A stretch of DNA of 64,000 nucleotides from assembly GCA_046292465.1 (NCBI GenBank), contig JBKBRB010000003.1, forward strand, positions 124,001 through 188,000, given 5' to 3'. A model generated the notes under the pieces. That model searched no databases and was not told the origin of the DNA. It saw only the letters and a list, made by a program, of their open reading frames with translations. The stretch comes from JANWWM01 sp046292465. GTDB taxonomy: Bacteria > Bacteroidota > Chlorobiia > Chlorobiales > Thermochlorobacteraceae. A program made the translations under genes and the position numbers. How positions within the stretch are numbered: position 1 is the stretch's first letter; each line of letters starts with the position of its first letter. Shown here in pieces: positions 42,206-50,581 of this stretch.

Positions 42206-45049
42206 CTACTCCGCCACAAGTTGGCTCTGCTCCGAGTATTTCTCTTCAAGAAGTTTGCCTAAATCGTTCGGGTCAAACGATACTGCCCATTTCCATGTGC
42301 CAAATCCACCATGCGCATTGACAGCGTGGCACCATTCGTCAAGATAAGTGCGCTTGATGCGGCTTTGCTCGTCGTCTTTACCTTTGGTCTCGATAATCAA
42401 ATACTCGCCATTCGTGAGTTTGCAGAGAAAATCTGGAAAATATCGCCGCACCACGCCTTGGTAACTGTAATAAATCACAAAATTCAAATGGTCATTTTTA
42501 ACAAACGATTCAACATACTGCGACTCATTGAGTGTCTTTGCCTCTAAGTATTCCCAATCGCTATCGACAACAACAAAATTCAGATGTGTCTTCTCAAACG
42601 CTTCGCAAGGCTTGCTGCTCCACCATGGCCTGATATCGGAGGTCGAGCGAATCGGATGGTCTTTGTCAAAGACGGGGGTCATCACTTCGGTATTTACCGC
42701 TCGAATCTCATTCCAAATGTGCTGAACAACCTTGTTCATGTTCAGCATGATTAAGATGCGTTTTCTCAATTCATCATGGTTGAAGAGCGGATTTTGAATG
42801 ACAATTTTGTTTGAGTGAATAAACTGCTCAATGATTCGGATAAGTTGAATCAAGAAGATTTCTTTACTGCCTTTCCAGTCAGGTCTTTTCTCGGCATTGT
42901 AAATCGTGGAGGCAATTTTGAAAATGATGGATTGCAGGCGGAAGTTTTGAGCAATTTCTTTAAGGTCAATTTCTGATAGGGCAGCAGGATTGGGCTTGCT
43001 TGCGATAATGGTGGCTAATTCCGCTTCGGTAATAGAGTCGTAAGGATCGAGTGTAAGCGGATTGACGGTATTGAGGTCTAAGCTCAAGTGGGGCTTATAG
43101 ATGCGGTCAATGCGAATAACATTTGGAAAACAAATTTCATGTAGGCGTTTTTCTTTAACCGGCTTGATTTCGGTTTTAGGCTTCGGCGGCGGCGGCGGAC
43201 TGGCATTGCCACCTTCATGCGGCAAAAAGGTAAAGGGCACACCAAAGATATTGACATACTCGGGTTCAAATAACCCATCGGCGCCAATGTCGTAACAAGT
43301 GCGCCGCAAGCCACGACCGACCACCTGCTCACACAAGAGCTGACTGCTAAATGCACGCAAACCCATAATGTGCGTGACCGTTTTTGCGTCCCAGCCTTCG
43401 GAGAGCATGCCAACGGAAATGACATGTTGAATCTGCTCACCCGGTTCTCCGAGTTTGCCAACCGTATCGACCGTGCGGCGCAACAGTTCAGCGCGTTGTT
43501 TCTTGGTCAGTTTCCGCTCGGTGCAGGTCACGTCCGACTCGTCTGCACTATCCTCGGCAGTCGTTAGCGCTACGGCTTCGGCTTCGGCTTCGGCTTCGGC
43601 TTCGTTTAAGACCTTACTGTCAATGAGCAAGGTCTGTTTCGAATTGCACAAATCGCCTAAACCTGCCACCGATAAACCGAAGGCATCGGTATCAAACGAA
43701 TACTTAATGCGCGCGGAAGTGTAGGTCGTGTTGGCAACAGTAATCATCACAGGCGGCGTCGTGTGACCGGCTTTTTTCCATTCGTCTTTGGTTTCTTTCC
43801 AGTCTTTGGCTAAGAGAAAATACGCGTTGCGAATCAGGTCGGGCAGCGGTTCCGACTTATCGGCTTTGCGCGAAAGGTCGTCTTTGACTTCTGTATCAGC
43901 GTAGATGTGATAGAGGCGTGAACGCAAGTCGGGTGCGACACTGCCATCATCGCGAATGACGACGCGCGGCGTTTTAACTAACCCTGATTCAATCGCATCA
44001 TTGAGCCCAAAATCTGAAACAATCCAAGAAAACAGGTCTTCTTCGCTGGCTTTTTTGCCACTTGGCGCAAAGGGTGTTGCCGATAAATCAAAACAGCGCA
44101 GAATGCCACGCGTGCGGTGAATGCGGTCAAGACCGCCTACCCAAATTGTGCTTTCTTCAAGCTCTTCTTTGGTGACGCCTTTAAGTTTGCGTTCGGTCGG
44201 CACACGCCACGCATGGTGCGCTTCGTCGTTGAGCACAATCAAGTTCGAGGCATGTGCCATCTCGCCTAAGACATCTCGGACATAGGCTTCATCGCTTTTG
44301 GCACCGCGCTTGTCGACCGACCGCCTGCGTGCAAGAGCCGCTTCGCTTTCCCACGCCAACGCATGCCAGTTGATGACCTTGACTTTGCCCTCTCGCAGGG
44401 CATCGGTCAAGCCCGTCGGCACAATGTGAAACGCATCGTAATAGTTTTGCGCATCGCTCGGATGGAGCACCGACAGTCGATTGCGAACCGTAAGCCCCGG
44501 CGCCACCACCAGCACATACTTCGAAAAGCGCGCATCTTTCGGATTGGCAACTTTGTTCAAAATCTGCCACGCAATAATCATGCTCATGACAATCGTTTTG
44601 CCCGTGCCCGTCGCCATCTTGCTACACCAGCGACTAAAAGCCCCACCATCGCTCGGAATCTCAATGCCGACTTTTTCAGTCTCCGGTGCCTCCGTAAGCC
44701 AGATGAGCGTCTCAATGGCTTCGAGCTGACAAAAGAAAAACCGATGGGCTTTGCGCTCCTCAGGATCTTGCCAATACTCAAGTAAGCGTTTCGTGATGCT
44801 CGTCACGCCCGGATAGCCCGCCGCTCGCCACAACTTCAGACGCTCACGAATGGTATTGACCAAAGCAATCTCAATAAACACCCCCGGGTCATCAAACGCC
44901 TTTGAATCCTGCGACGCCACCAAATAGCCCGCCGGACGCCGACCTTCCCGTAAAACAAATTCTCGACGCTCCCGAATGTATTCCCAATACCGCGTCGGCT
45001 CAGCATAAGGAGAATTGATAATCAATTTGTCAATGCTTTTCATCGGCAC
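42206..45049 (-). CDS. Type III-like restriction endonuclease (Res; DEAD-type helicase with C-terminal nuclease)
   Basis: This 947-residue restriction subunit of the BPTD_3080 type carries the superfamily 2 helicase motifs: Walker A KMATGTGKTIVM (146-152 core), Walker B IVLNDEAHHAWR (about 274-281), DLSATPFAPSGKK and the arginine-finger motif QVVGRGLRR. The C-terminus has a PD-(D/E)XK nuclease core, RRYFPDFLCKL then YLIIETKGKDDEQ (about 868-890). It begins directly after the methyltransferase stop; either GTG at 45049 or ATG at 45043 can be the start. Between the helicase lobes a (GAAGCC)5 DNA repeat encodes an EAEAEAEAEA linker. It should cut unmodified DNA in partnership with the Mod protein. 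Confidence 0.88.
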   Translation of the reverse strand: MPMKSIDKLIINSPYAEPTRYWEYIRERREFVLREGRRPAGYLVASQDSKAFDDPGVFIEIALVNTIRERLKLWRAAGYPGVTSITKRLLEYWQDPEERKAHRFFFCQLEAIETLIWLTEAPETEKVGIEIPSDGGAFSRWCSKMATGTGKTIVMSMIIAWQILNKVANPKDARFSKYVLVVAPGLTVRNRLSVLHPSDAQNYYDAFHIVPTGLTDALREGKVKVINWHALAWESEAALARRRSVDKRGAKSDEAYVRDVLGEMAHASNLIVLNDEAHHAWRVPTERKLKGVTKEELEESTIWVGGLDRIHRTRGILRCFDLSATPFAPSGKKASEEDLFSWIVSDFGLNDAIESGLVKTPRVVIRDDGSVAPDLRSRLYHIYADTEVKDDLSRKADKSEPLPDLIRNAYFLLAKDWKETKDEWKKAGHTTPPVMITVANTTYTSARIKYSFDTDAFGLSVAGLGDLCNSKQTLLIDSKVLNEAEAEAEAEAVALTTAEDSADESDVTCTERKLTKKQRAELLRRTVDTVGKLGEPGEQIQHVISVGMLSEGWDAKTVTHIMGLRAFSSQLLCEQVVGRGLRRTCYDIGADGLFEPEYVNIFGVPFTFLPHEGGNASPPPPPKPKTEIKPVKEKRLHEICFPNVIRIDRIYKPHLSLDLNTVNPLTLDPYDSITEAELATIIASKPNPAALSEIDLKEIAQNFRLQSIIFKIASTIYNAEKRPDWKGSKEIFLIQLIRIIEQFIHSNKIVIQNPLFNHDELRKRILIMLNMNKVVQHIWNEIRAVNTEVMTPVFDKDHPIRSTSDIRPWWSSKPCEAFEKTHLNFVVVDSDWEYLEAKTLNESQYVESFVKNDHLNFVIYYSYQGVVRRYFPDFLCKLTNGEYLIIETKGKDDEQSRIKRTYLDEWCHAVNAHGGFGTWKWAVSFDPNDLGKLLEEKYSEQSQLVAE
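43574..43603. repeat. Hexanucleotide microsatellite (GGCTTC)5 within the restriction gene
   Basis: Five perfect GGCTTC units (GAAGCC on the coding strand) encode the Glu-Ala repeat of the Res protein linker at about residues 482-491. Because the unit is six bases, copy-number change would lengthen or shorten the linker without shifting the frame. Confidence 0.92.
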
Positions 45050-47899
45050 TTACAATCGGATAATTTTGAGAGATTCTATGCCTCGAGCATCAATGATTTT
45101 AACAGCAAGACTTCTGCCGGGCGTGAAAGGAAGAGACACCGTGCCACGAAAAGCCTCCATTTTTTCTTCGTCAATTTCCGCTCTGAGCGTTTTGGCTAAT
45201 GTGCCCCAGCCATCTCTATCGCCAGCCATCGGAAAAAAGACCTGCGACGGAAATAAACTCCTGCCGTCGTAGTCGTGGTCCAGCATCCACATCGCAATAT
45301 CGCCTTTGCCTCCACTTTCAACCATGCCCGTGCGAGGATTGTAATAATCAAAACCATGCACTTTCACCACATACTTGCCCGCATCCTCGCCCGTCTCAAG
45401 TTTTTTGAGCTGCACATCAGGCTGACCAATAAGCCAAAAACTTTCGTTACTGCATCGCTTCTTTTTCAGGTCGTCGGTCAAAAGGTCGGCGTTCATTTGC
45501 GCTTCTAAGAGTGTCAGACCGGGCCAGTGTGTTTCTTCAATGTCTTTTCGAGCTTCGGGGTCAAAATGAAAAGCACAAAAGAGAACGATGTCGGGCGCAG
45601 GTTTAAGCGTGCGCGCTTCATCGAGCGCCAACTCGACCATACGCTGTTCCAGCGGCGCGTATTCGGGACCAAAACAGACCACAACGCGTTTGGGCGGTGT
45701 CTCTTGAGTTTCGGCTTCGGCTTGCAGAAAGCGCGTACCGCTAAGAGGCTCAACACGCCGAAATTCAATTCGCTGACCGCCACGCGTACGCACGCCCGTC
45801 TTCAACAGTTCCGCCCGCCATTCCGCTTGGCGCAAAGTCTCACCCATGCGCGCCACAGAACTATCCGCTACCTGCACCGACGAGGCTTCGACAGCCTCAA
45901 ACGATTTGGCAACCGGCGCAGGAACAGCTTCGACCGTGAACGGTCCCGTAACGCGTGTTTTTTTTGTGTCGACAAACGGCTGGTCGTAGAGTGTTTCCAT
46001 AGGCGCATGACGCGCAATCGCCTCGTCCATCTTTTGTTGCATGGCACGCCGCGCTGCATGAAACCGCTCAAACGGCTCACGCGCCGCCTCAGACCAATCC
46101 GCAGGAAACTCAAACGGCACCTCCCACTCCACAAGTTCATTGACCTTGACAACCTGACCACTGGGCATCGTAAACACTGCCTCATCGGGCGCAGCAAAAT
46201 CCACGAACGCTCCAGCTCGACCGCCAGTGGTAACTTTGAATTTCACCTCTTGCCCCTTGAGCGCCGCGTTGAGCTCGGTCAGGGCTTGCTCAATTGCCGG
46301 ATGCATGCGCGCGTAAATGCCGTCAATCTCCGGATTGTTGGCAATGGACTTGAGCGTTACATGCGGCACAGTCTTATACTTGAAACCGCTGCCGACGCCC
46401 TCTTCGGGATGCGCCAGTTCGTAGTAATCAAAGACGGCGGTCATCAGACGCTGGCGAGCGAGCGTAATTGCCACACGGGAAGTATCGCAAGTAATCCAGC
46501 GCCGCCCCCACTGCTCAGCCACATAAGCCGTCGTGCCACTGCCGCAGGTCGGGTCGAAGACCAAATCCCCCGGGTCAGTGGTCATCAAAAGGCAACGTTG
46601 AATTACTTTGGTATTCGTTTGAACAACATAAAATTTATCAAGAAATGTTTGAGTATCTCTCCATAAATTATTAAGCGGTATTACTGGGAAATCTGTTAAG
46701 TATCTGATAAACCTTATAGTGTTACTGGAAACTTCAATCCGATTATTCTTTTCCAAATTTTTCATCCCTTCGATACTAGTTTTCCAATGACCATTAGAAG
46801 GATAATACTCTTTTCCTTTATAAACGAAGGGCTTACTTCCCTCAGTAGTTGTTCCGGGACTAAATAAGGCACCAGAAGAATAAATCTTGCTACCTTTTGG
46901 TATTTTCCTTATCTCCTCTTTTTCTTCTTTTGTTAATGCTCTCTTAGTTCCATCTGGTAACTCAACTCTGTCATACCCACTAACATCATCTTGTTTTTCT
47001 AAATATAATTGACGGTATTTAATTGAATTCCTATCTCTTGCATACCAAATAATATAATCACCAGCTCTTGATAATGTATTTGAAGGAAAGCCACTTGTTG
47101 TGGTAAAACTAATTAAACTCACAAAATTCTCTGCTCCGAACACCTCATCCATGATGCAGCGCACGCGGTGGATGTTTTCGTCGGAAATCTGCACGAAGAT
47201 GGAGCCGCTTTCGGTCAGGAGTTCGCGTGCCAAGAGCAGGCGGTCGTGCAGGTAGGAGAGGTAGGAGTGGATGCCGAGTTGCCAAGTGTCGCGGAAGGCT
47301 TTAAGTTGTTCGGGTTCGGCGGTGAGGTCTTCGTCGTTGCCGTCTTTGACGTCGCGTTTATTGACGAAGGGTTGGAAGTTGGAGCCGTATTTGATGCCGT
47401 AGGGCGGGTCGAAGTAGATCATTTGCACTTTGCCCGCCATGCTTTCTTTTTCTAGGAGGCTGTTCATCACGAGGAGCGAATCGCCGGCGATGAGGCGGTT
47501 GGTCCAGTGTTCTTTGTGTTGGTAGAATTCGATGGCTTGGCGGAGGGGTTTTCGGTTGCTTTCAAAGAGGCTAAGTTGAGTGGGGGTGGCGTCGGGGTTT
47601 TGGACGGCTTCGATGATGCGTTTGGGGTCAATGCGCTCATGCACGTGCAGACTGACGGTGGGCACGTCGAAGCTGGTGCGTTCAGCTTTGCCTGCCCAGA
47701 CAAGTTGCGGGTCGAGGTGCGGGTCGTAGTGGTAAGTTTTCTTTTGGGGTGCGCCGTTGTCGGTGCGTGCGTCGACAAGCCCAACGGGCGGGTTGTTGAG
47801 TCGTTCTTTGTCGGTATGCGCATATTGCTCGATAGGGAGCGATGTAGCAGACTGTTTTTTCTTGACTCTTGGCATAGCTTGGTCGTTAATCTCTGACAA
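45050..47899 (-). CDS. Type III-like site-specific DNA methyltransferase (Mod)
   Basis: This 949-residue beta-class N6-adenine or N4-cytosine methyltransferase has motif IV first, VQMIYFDPPYGIKYGSNF (DPPY at 164-167), and the AdoMet motif I later, LVFDPTCGSGTTAYVAEQWG (about 447-466). The target-recognition region lies between. The C-terminal third is family-specific and may contact Res. The gene is G+C-rich except about 46.6-47.13 kb, residues 256-433, which is strikingly AT-rich and coincides with the recognition domain. It is the first gene of a two-gene operon, with Res beginning immediately after. A second start, MPRVKKK, eight codons in, is possible. Confidence 0.9.
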   Translation of the reverse strand: MSEINDQAMPRVKKKQSATSLPIEQYAHTDKERLNNPPVGLVDARTDNGAPQKKTYHYDPHLDPQLVWAGKAERTSFDVPTVSLHVHERIDPKRIIEAVQNPDATPTQLSLFESNRKPLRQAIEFYQHKEHWTNRLIAGDSLLVMNSLLEKESMAGKVQMIYFDPPYGIKYGSNFQPFVNKRDVKDGNDEDLTAEPEQLKAFRDTWQLGIHSYLSYLHDRLLLARELLTESGSIFVQISDENIHRVRCIMDEVFGAENFVSLISFTTTSGFPSNTLSRAGDYIIWYARDRNSIKYRQLYLEKQDDVSGYDRVELPDGTKRALTKEEKEEIRKIPKGSKIYSSGALFSPGTTTEGSKPFVYKGKEYYPSNGHWKTSIEGMKNLEKNNRIEVSSNTIRFIRYLTDFPVIPLNNLWRDTQTFLDKFYVVQTNTKVIQRCLLMTTDPGDLVFDPTCGSGTTAYVAEQWGRRWITCDTSRVAITLARQRLMTAVFDYYELAHPEEGVGSGFKYKTVPHVTLKSIANNPEIDGIYARMHPAIEQALTELNAALKGQEVKFKVTTGGRAGAFVDFAAPDEAVFTMPSGQVVKVNELVEWEVPFEFPADWSEAAREPFERFHAARRAMQQKMDEAIARHAPMETLYDQPFVDTKKTRVTGPFTVEAVPAPVAKSFEAVEASSVQVADSSVARMGETLRQAEWRAELLKTGVRTRGGQRIEFRRVEPLSGTRFLQAEAETQETPPKRVVVCFGPEYAPLEQRMVELALDEARTLKPAPDIVLFCAFHFDPEARKDIEETHWPGLTLLEAQMNADLLTDDLKKKRCSNESFWLIGQPDVQLKKLETGEDAGKYVVKVHGFDYYNPRTGMVESGGKGDIAMWMLDHDYDGRSLFPSQVFFPMAGDRDGWGTLAKTLRAEIDEEKMEAFRGTVSLPFTPGRSLAVKIIDARGIESLKIIRL
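46600..47130 (-). other. AT-rich segment covering the Mod target-recognition domain
   Basis: Base composition changes sharply on both sides of this interval, from G+C-rich flanks to AT-rich text with runs such as ATAAATTATTAAGC. The coding frame is unbroken. It lies between methyltransferase motifs IV and I, where beta-class enzymes hold the specificity domain. A recombinational replacement is inferred. Confidence 0.72.
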
Positions 47900-48004
47900 A
47901 TGGGATACCAGCGGATGCTGCTGTGATGATGCAGTAATGCTATCTTGGAACGAATGTAATACTTTTTTCCCTTGATGCTAAAAAGTCTCAAAACTCGAAT
48001 GCCA

Positions 48005-48565
48005 ATGGATATTAAACAACTCTACGGCACCTTACGTGCGCCGCTTCTGGCGTTCATCAAGCAAAAGATAAAAGACGAAACCAAAGCCGAAGACCTTTTG
48101 CACGATGTCTTTCTCAAAGTGCAAGAGCAGATAGGTTCAGTCAAAGACCTCACCAAACTGGAAAGTTGGGTTTATCGCATTGCACGAAATGCGATTGCCG
48201 ACGAATACCGCAAAACAAAGCCAACCGAGCCGCTCGATAGCGACGGGCTCGAGAGCCAAATAGCACTTGCCGAAGAAGCCGATGAATCCCTCCTCGAGCG
48301 GCTATCCGATTCCGTGCATACCTTTTTAGCGCAAGTGCCCGAACCATACCGAACCGCCTTGATTCTTTCCGACCTTGAAAATCTGCCGCAAGAAGAAATT
48401 GCACGGCGTTTGAATCTTTCGCTTTCAGGAGCAAAGTCGCGCATTCAACGCGCACGCAAAATGCTCAAAGAATTGTATGCGCAATGCTGTGCGTTTGAGC
48501 AAAATCGATTCGGCACGGTGCTAAGCTATGAGCCAAAGCACGAGCCGTGTTTGTGTGAGCCGTAA
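48005..48565 (+). CDS. sigZ: RNA polymerase sigma factor SigZ-like (ECF), with C-terminal cysteine cluster
   Basis: This 186-residue ECF sigma factor has region 2 DIKQLYGTLRAPLLAFIKQK, then AEDLLHDVFLKVQ and WVYRIARNAIADEYRK. Region 4 is PEPYRTALILSDLENLPQEE and ARRLNLSLSGAKSRIQRARK. After region 4 the tail AQCCAFEQNRFGTVLSYEPK ends with a further CLC, giving four cysteines in about 27 residues. SigZ-type proteins, as I recall them, share this Cys-rich end. It lies 72 bp upstream of arsI on the same strand and probably controls, or belongs to, the arsenic operon. Starts at 47975, 47999 and 48005 are possible. Confidence 0.87.
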   Translation: MDIKQLYGTLRAPLLAFIKQKIKDETKAEDLLHDVFLKVQEQIGSVKDLTKLESWVYRIARNAIADEYRKTKPTEPLDSDGLESQIALAEEADESLLERLSDSVHTFLAQVPEPYRTALILSDLENLPQEEIARRLNLSLSGAKSRIQRARKMLKELYAQCCAFEQNRFGTVLSYEPKHEPCLCEP

Positions 48566-48637
48566 AAAAGTTTGCGTCTTTTTGCGCAGTTCTGCGTCTA
48601 TGCTTACGAAGTCTCAAACAACATAAAGCCTTTTCAG

Positions 48638-49129
48638 ATGCAGACGCAAATTCTTTTTCCGCATACGGCAATCTATACCTCAAACCTTGAAGCCTCTTTG
48701 AAATTCTATCGTGCATTTTTTGGCGTAGAGCCGAAGAAAATCAAGCCCGGATACGCCAAGTTCGAACTTGAAAATCCGAAGTGGAACTTTACGCTCAACG
48801 AAGTGCGCGCGCAAGTGCCAAACACACAACAGGTGTTGAGCCATTTGGGCTTTCAAGTTGCAACGACCGAAGAAGTCAAAGCCATTCAAGCGCGATTGAG
48901 TGCGCAGGGCATCAAAGCCATTTTGGAAGAGACGGGCACAACGTGTTGCTATGCGGTTCAAGATAAGTTTTGGGTAAAATCGCCCGAAGGCATTGATTGG
49001 GAAGTTTTTACCGTGCACGCCGATGCGGAGGCATTTCGCGATAGTGCGCCGGGCGAAAACGCCATGTGCTGCGCGCCTCAACTTGAATCCACACCTGTTC
49101 AACTTTCAATTCCTGTGCTCAACTCATGA
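48638..49129 (+). CDS. arsI: ArsI/CadI family VOC metalloenzyme (organoarsenical lyase-like)
   Basis: This 163-residue vicinal-oxygen-chelate protein is of the ArsI/CadI type. ArsI cleaves the carbon-arsenic bond of trivalent organoarsenicals using Fe(II) and oxygen; CadI is named for cadmium induction. The N-terminal FPHTAIYTSNLEASLKFYRA (His9) and the metal ligand region SPEGIDWEVFTVHAD (Glu122) fit. The vicinal cysteine pair that binds As(III) is in TGTTCCYAVQDKFWV (Cys103-Cys104), and a second pair occurs near the end, NAMCCAP (Cys144-Cys145). The start at 48638 gives the family N-terminus. Its stop overlaps the acr3 start by 4 bp (ATGA), so it is an arsenic operon gene. Confidence 0.9.
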   Translation: MQTQILFPHTAIYTSNLEASLKFYRAFFGVEPKKIKPGYAKFELENPKWNFTLNEVRAQVPNTQQVLSHLGFQVATTEEVKAIQARLSAQGIKAILEETGTTCCYAVQDKFWVKSPEGIDWEVFTVHADAEAFRDSAPGENAMCCAPQLESTPVQLSIPVLNS

Positions 49130-50190
49130 TTGAATCCGTAGAAAAACGACTTCCGCTGCTTGACCGATTTCTAACGCTGTGGATTGCCTTAGCAATGGCA
49201 ATGGGCGTTGTGCTCTCGCTTACGGTGCCAAACCTTGACCGAATGCTCGACACGGTCAAACTCGATGGCGTCTCCTTGCCGATTGCCATTGGGCTCTTGG
49301 TGATGATGTATCCACCGCTGGCAAAAGTGCGCTACGGCAAACTCGGCGAATTTTTCGTGAACTGGAAACTCTTTCAAGTCTCGCTCATTCTGAATTGGAT
49401 TGTGGGACCGATTTTGATGACGGCATTGGCATGGATATTTCTGCCAAACGAAAATGAGTTCCGAAACGGCTTGATTTTAGTAGGCTTGGCGCGGTGCATT
49501 GCGATGGTGCTCATTTGGAATACGCTCGCGTGCGGCAGTGCGGAAGTGGGGGCAATTCTTGTGGCACTCAATTCGCTTTTTCAGATTTTTACGTATTCCA
49601 TTTACGGGTGGTTTTTCATCACGCTTATGCCCACATGGTTCGGGCTTGAAAGTGCGGTCGTGAATATCACCATTTGGGAGATTGCTCGAAGCGTCTTGAT
49701 TTTTCTGGGGATTCCCTTCGTGCTTGGATTTCTTTCGCGCACCGTGCTTTCAAAGTGGCGTGGCGAGGCGTGGTATGAAACGAAATTTCTGCCGCGTATT
49801 TCACCACTGGCACTGATTGGATTGCTCTTTACAATTGTGCTCATCTTTGCCATGCAAGGCGAAAAGATGATTGCAAAGCCTTTTGCTGTGCTCAAAATTG
49901 CCGTGCCGCTCACCGTGTATTTTGTAGTGATGTTTAGCCTCTCGCTGTGGCTGGCGTATCGAACAAAGCACACTTACGAAGAAAGTGCGGCGATTGCCTT
50001 TACAGCAAGTGGCAACAACTTTGAACTGGCGATTGCCGTTGCGATTGGCACTTTTGGCATTACATCTGGCGAAGCCTTAGCGGCAACGGTCGGTCCGCTC
50101 ATCGAAGTGCCGGCACTTGTTGCCCTTGTGTATCTTTCCCTTTGGGCACAAAAGAAATTTTTCCAACCCCAAGAAAGCCCTGCGGTATGA
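49126..50190 (+). CDS. arsB: ACR3-family arsenite efflux permease
   Basis: This 354-residue, ten-helix inner-membrane arsenite exporter is of the ACR3 type, not the unrelated ArsB of E. coli. Typical text includes LLDRFLTLWIALAMAMGVVL, GLLVMMYPPLAKVRYGKLGE and the TM4 region RCIAMVLIWNTLACGSAEVG with the conserved cysteine, then FTASGNNFELAIAVAIGTFG near the end. It expels As(III) produced by ArsC. Overlapping start and stop codons link it to arsI upstream and arsC downstream. Confidence 0.95.
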   Translation: MIESVEKRLPLLDRFLTLWIALAMAMGVVLSLTVPNLDRMLDTVKLDGVSLPIAIGLLVMMYPPLAKVRYGKLGEFFVNWKLFQVSLILNWIVGPILMTALAWIFLPNENEFRNGLILVGLARCIAMVLIWNTLACGSAEVGAILVALNSLFQIFTYSIYGWFFITLMPTWFGLESAVVNITIWEIARSVLIFLGIPFVLGFLSRTVLSKWRGEAWYETKFLPRISPLALIGLLFTIVLIFAMQGEKMIAKPFAVLKIAVPLTVYFVVMFSLSLWLAYRTKHTYEESAAIAFTASGNNFELAIAVAIGTFGITSGEALAATVGPLIEVPALVALVYLSLWAQKKFFQPQESPAV

Positions 50191-50579
50191 AAAAAGTGTT
50201 GTTTGTCTGTATTGAAAATTCTAACCGTAGCCAGATGGCGGAAGCCTTTGCTAAAATTCATGGCAACGGAAATGTCGAAGCCTACAGTTCAGGCTCGCGT
50301 CCGTCTGGCAAAATCAATCCGAAAGCCATTGAAGCCATGAAGGAAGTCGGCTACGACCTGACGACGCACACGTCGAAATCGCTGAGTGAAATTCCCGATG
50401 TCGAGTATGATTTTGTGGCAACGATGGGCTGCGGCGATGAATGTCCATTTGTGCGCGCCAAGATTCGTGAAGATTGGGCAATTCCCGACCCGAAACACAT
50501 GGAGCCCGAAGAGTTCCGCAAAGTGCGCGATTTAATTGAAGCAAAAGTCAAAGAGATGCTCGTGCGAATTGGCGCGTAA
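50187..50579 (+). CDS. arsC: Arsenate reductase, thioredoxin-coupled (low-molecular-weight phosphatase family)
   Basis: This 130-residue arsenate reductase is of the Bacillus/Staphylococcus type and reduces As(V) to As(III) using a triple-cysteine relay and thioredoxin. The phosphatase-like loop CIENSNRS holds Cys8 and Arg14, and the later MGCGDECPF holds Cys82 and Cys86. The length and motif spacing are normal. The ATG overlaps the acr3 stop (ATGA); the longer frame from 50142 lies within acr3 and is unlikely. It is the last gene of the arsenic cluster. No ArsR repressor gene is seen. Confidence 0.94.
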   Translation: MKKVLFVCIENSNRSQMAEAFAKIHGNGNVEAYSSGSRPSGKINPKAIEAMKEVGYDLTTHTSKSLSEIPDVEYDFVATMGCGDECPFVRAKIREDWAIPDPKHMEPEEFRKVRDLIEAKVKEMLVRIGA

Positions 50580-50581
50580 CT

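Noticed and set aside
43574..43603. Possible frame-switching phase-variable tract
   Set aside because: The unit is six bases, so changes keep the frame; on/off switching is not expected.
45527..46666. A 379-codon open frame on the plus strand, opposite the methyltransferase
   Set aside because: It is rich in Arg, His and Phe with no recognisable domain, and is the antisense shadow of a well-supported gene in G+C-rich DNA.
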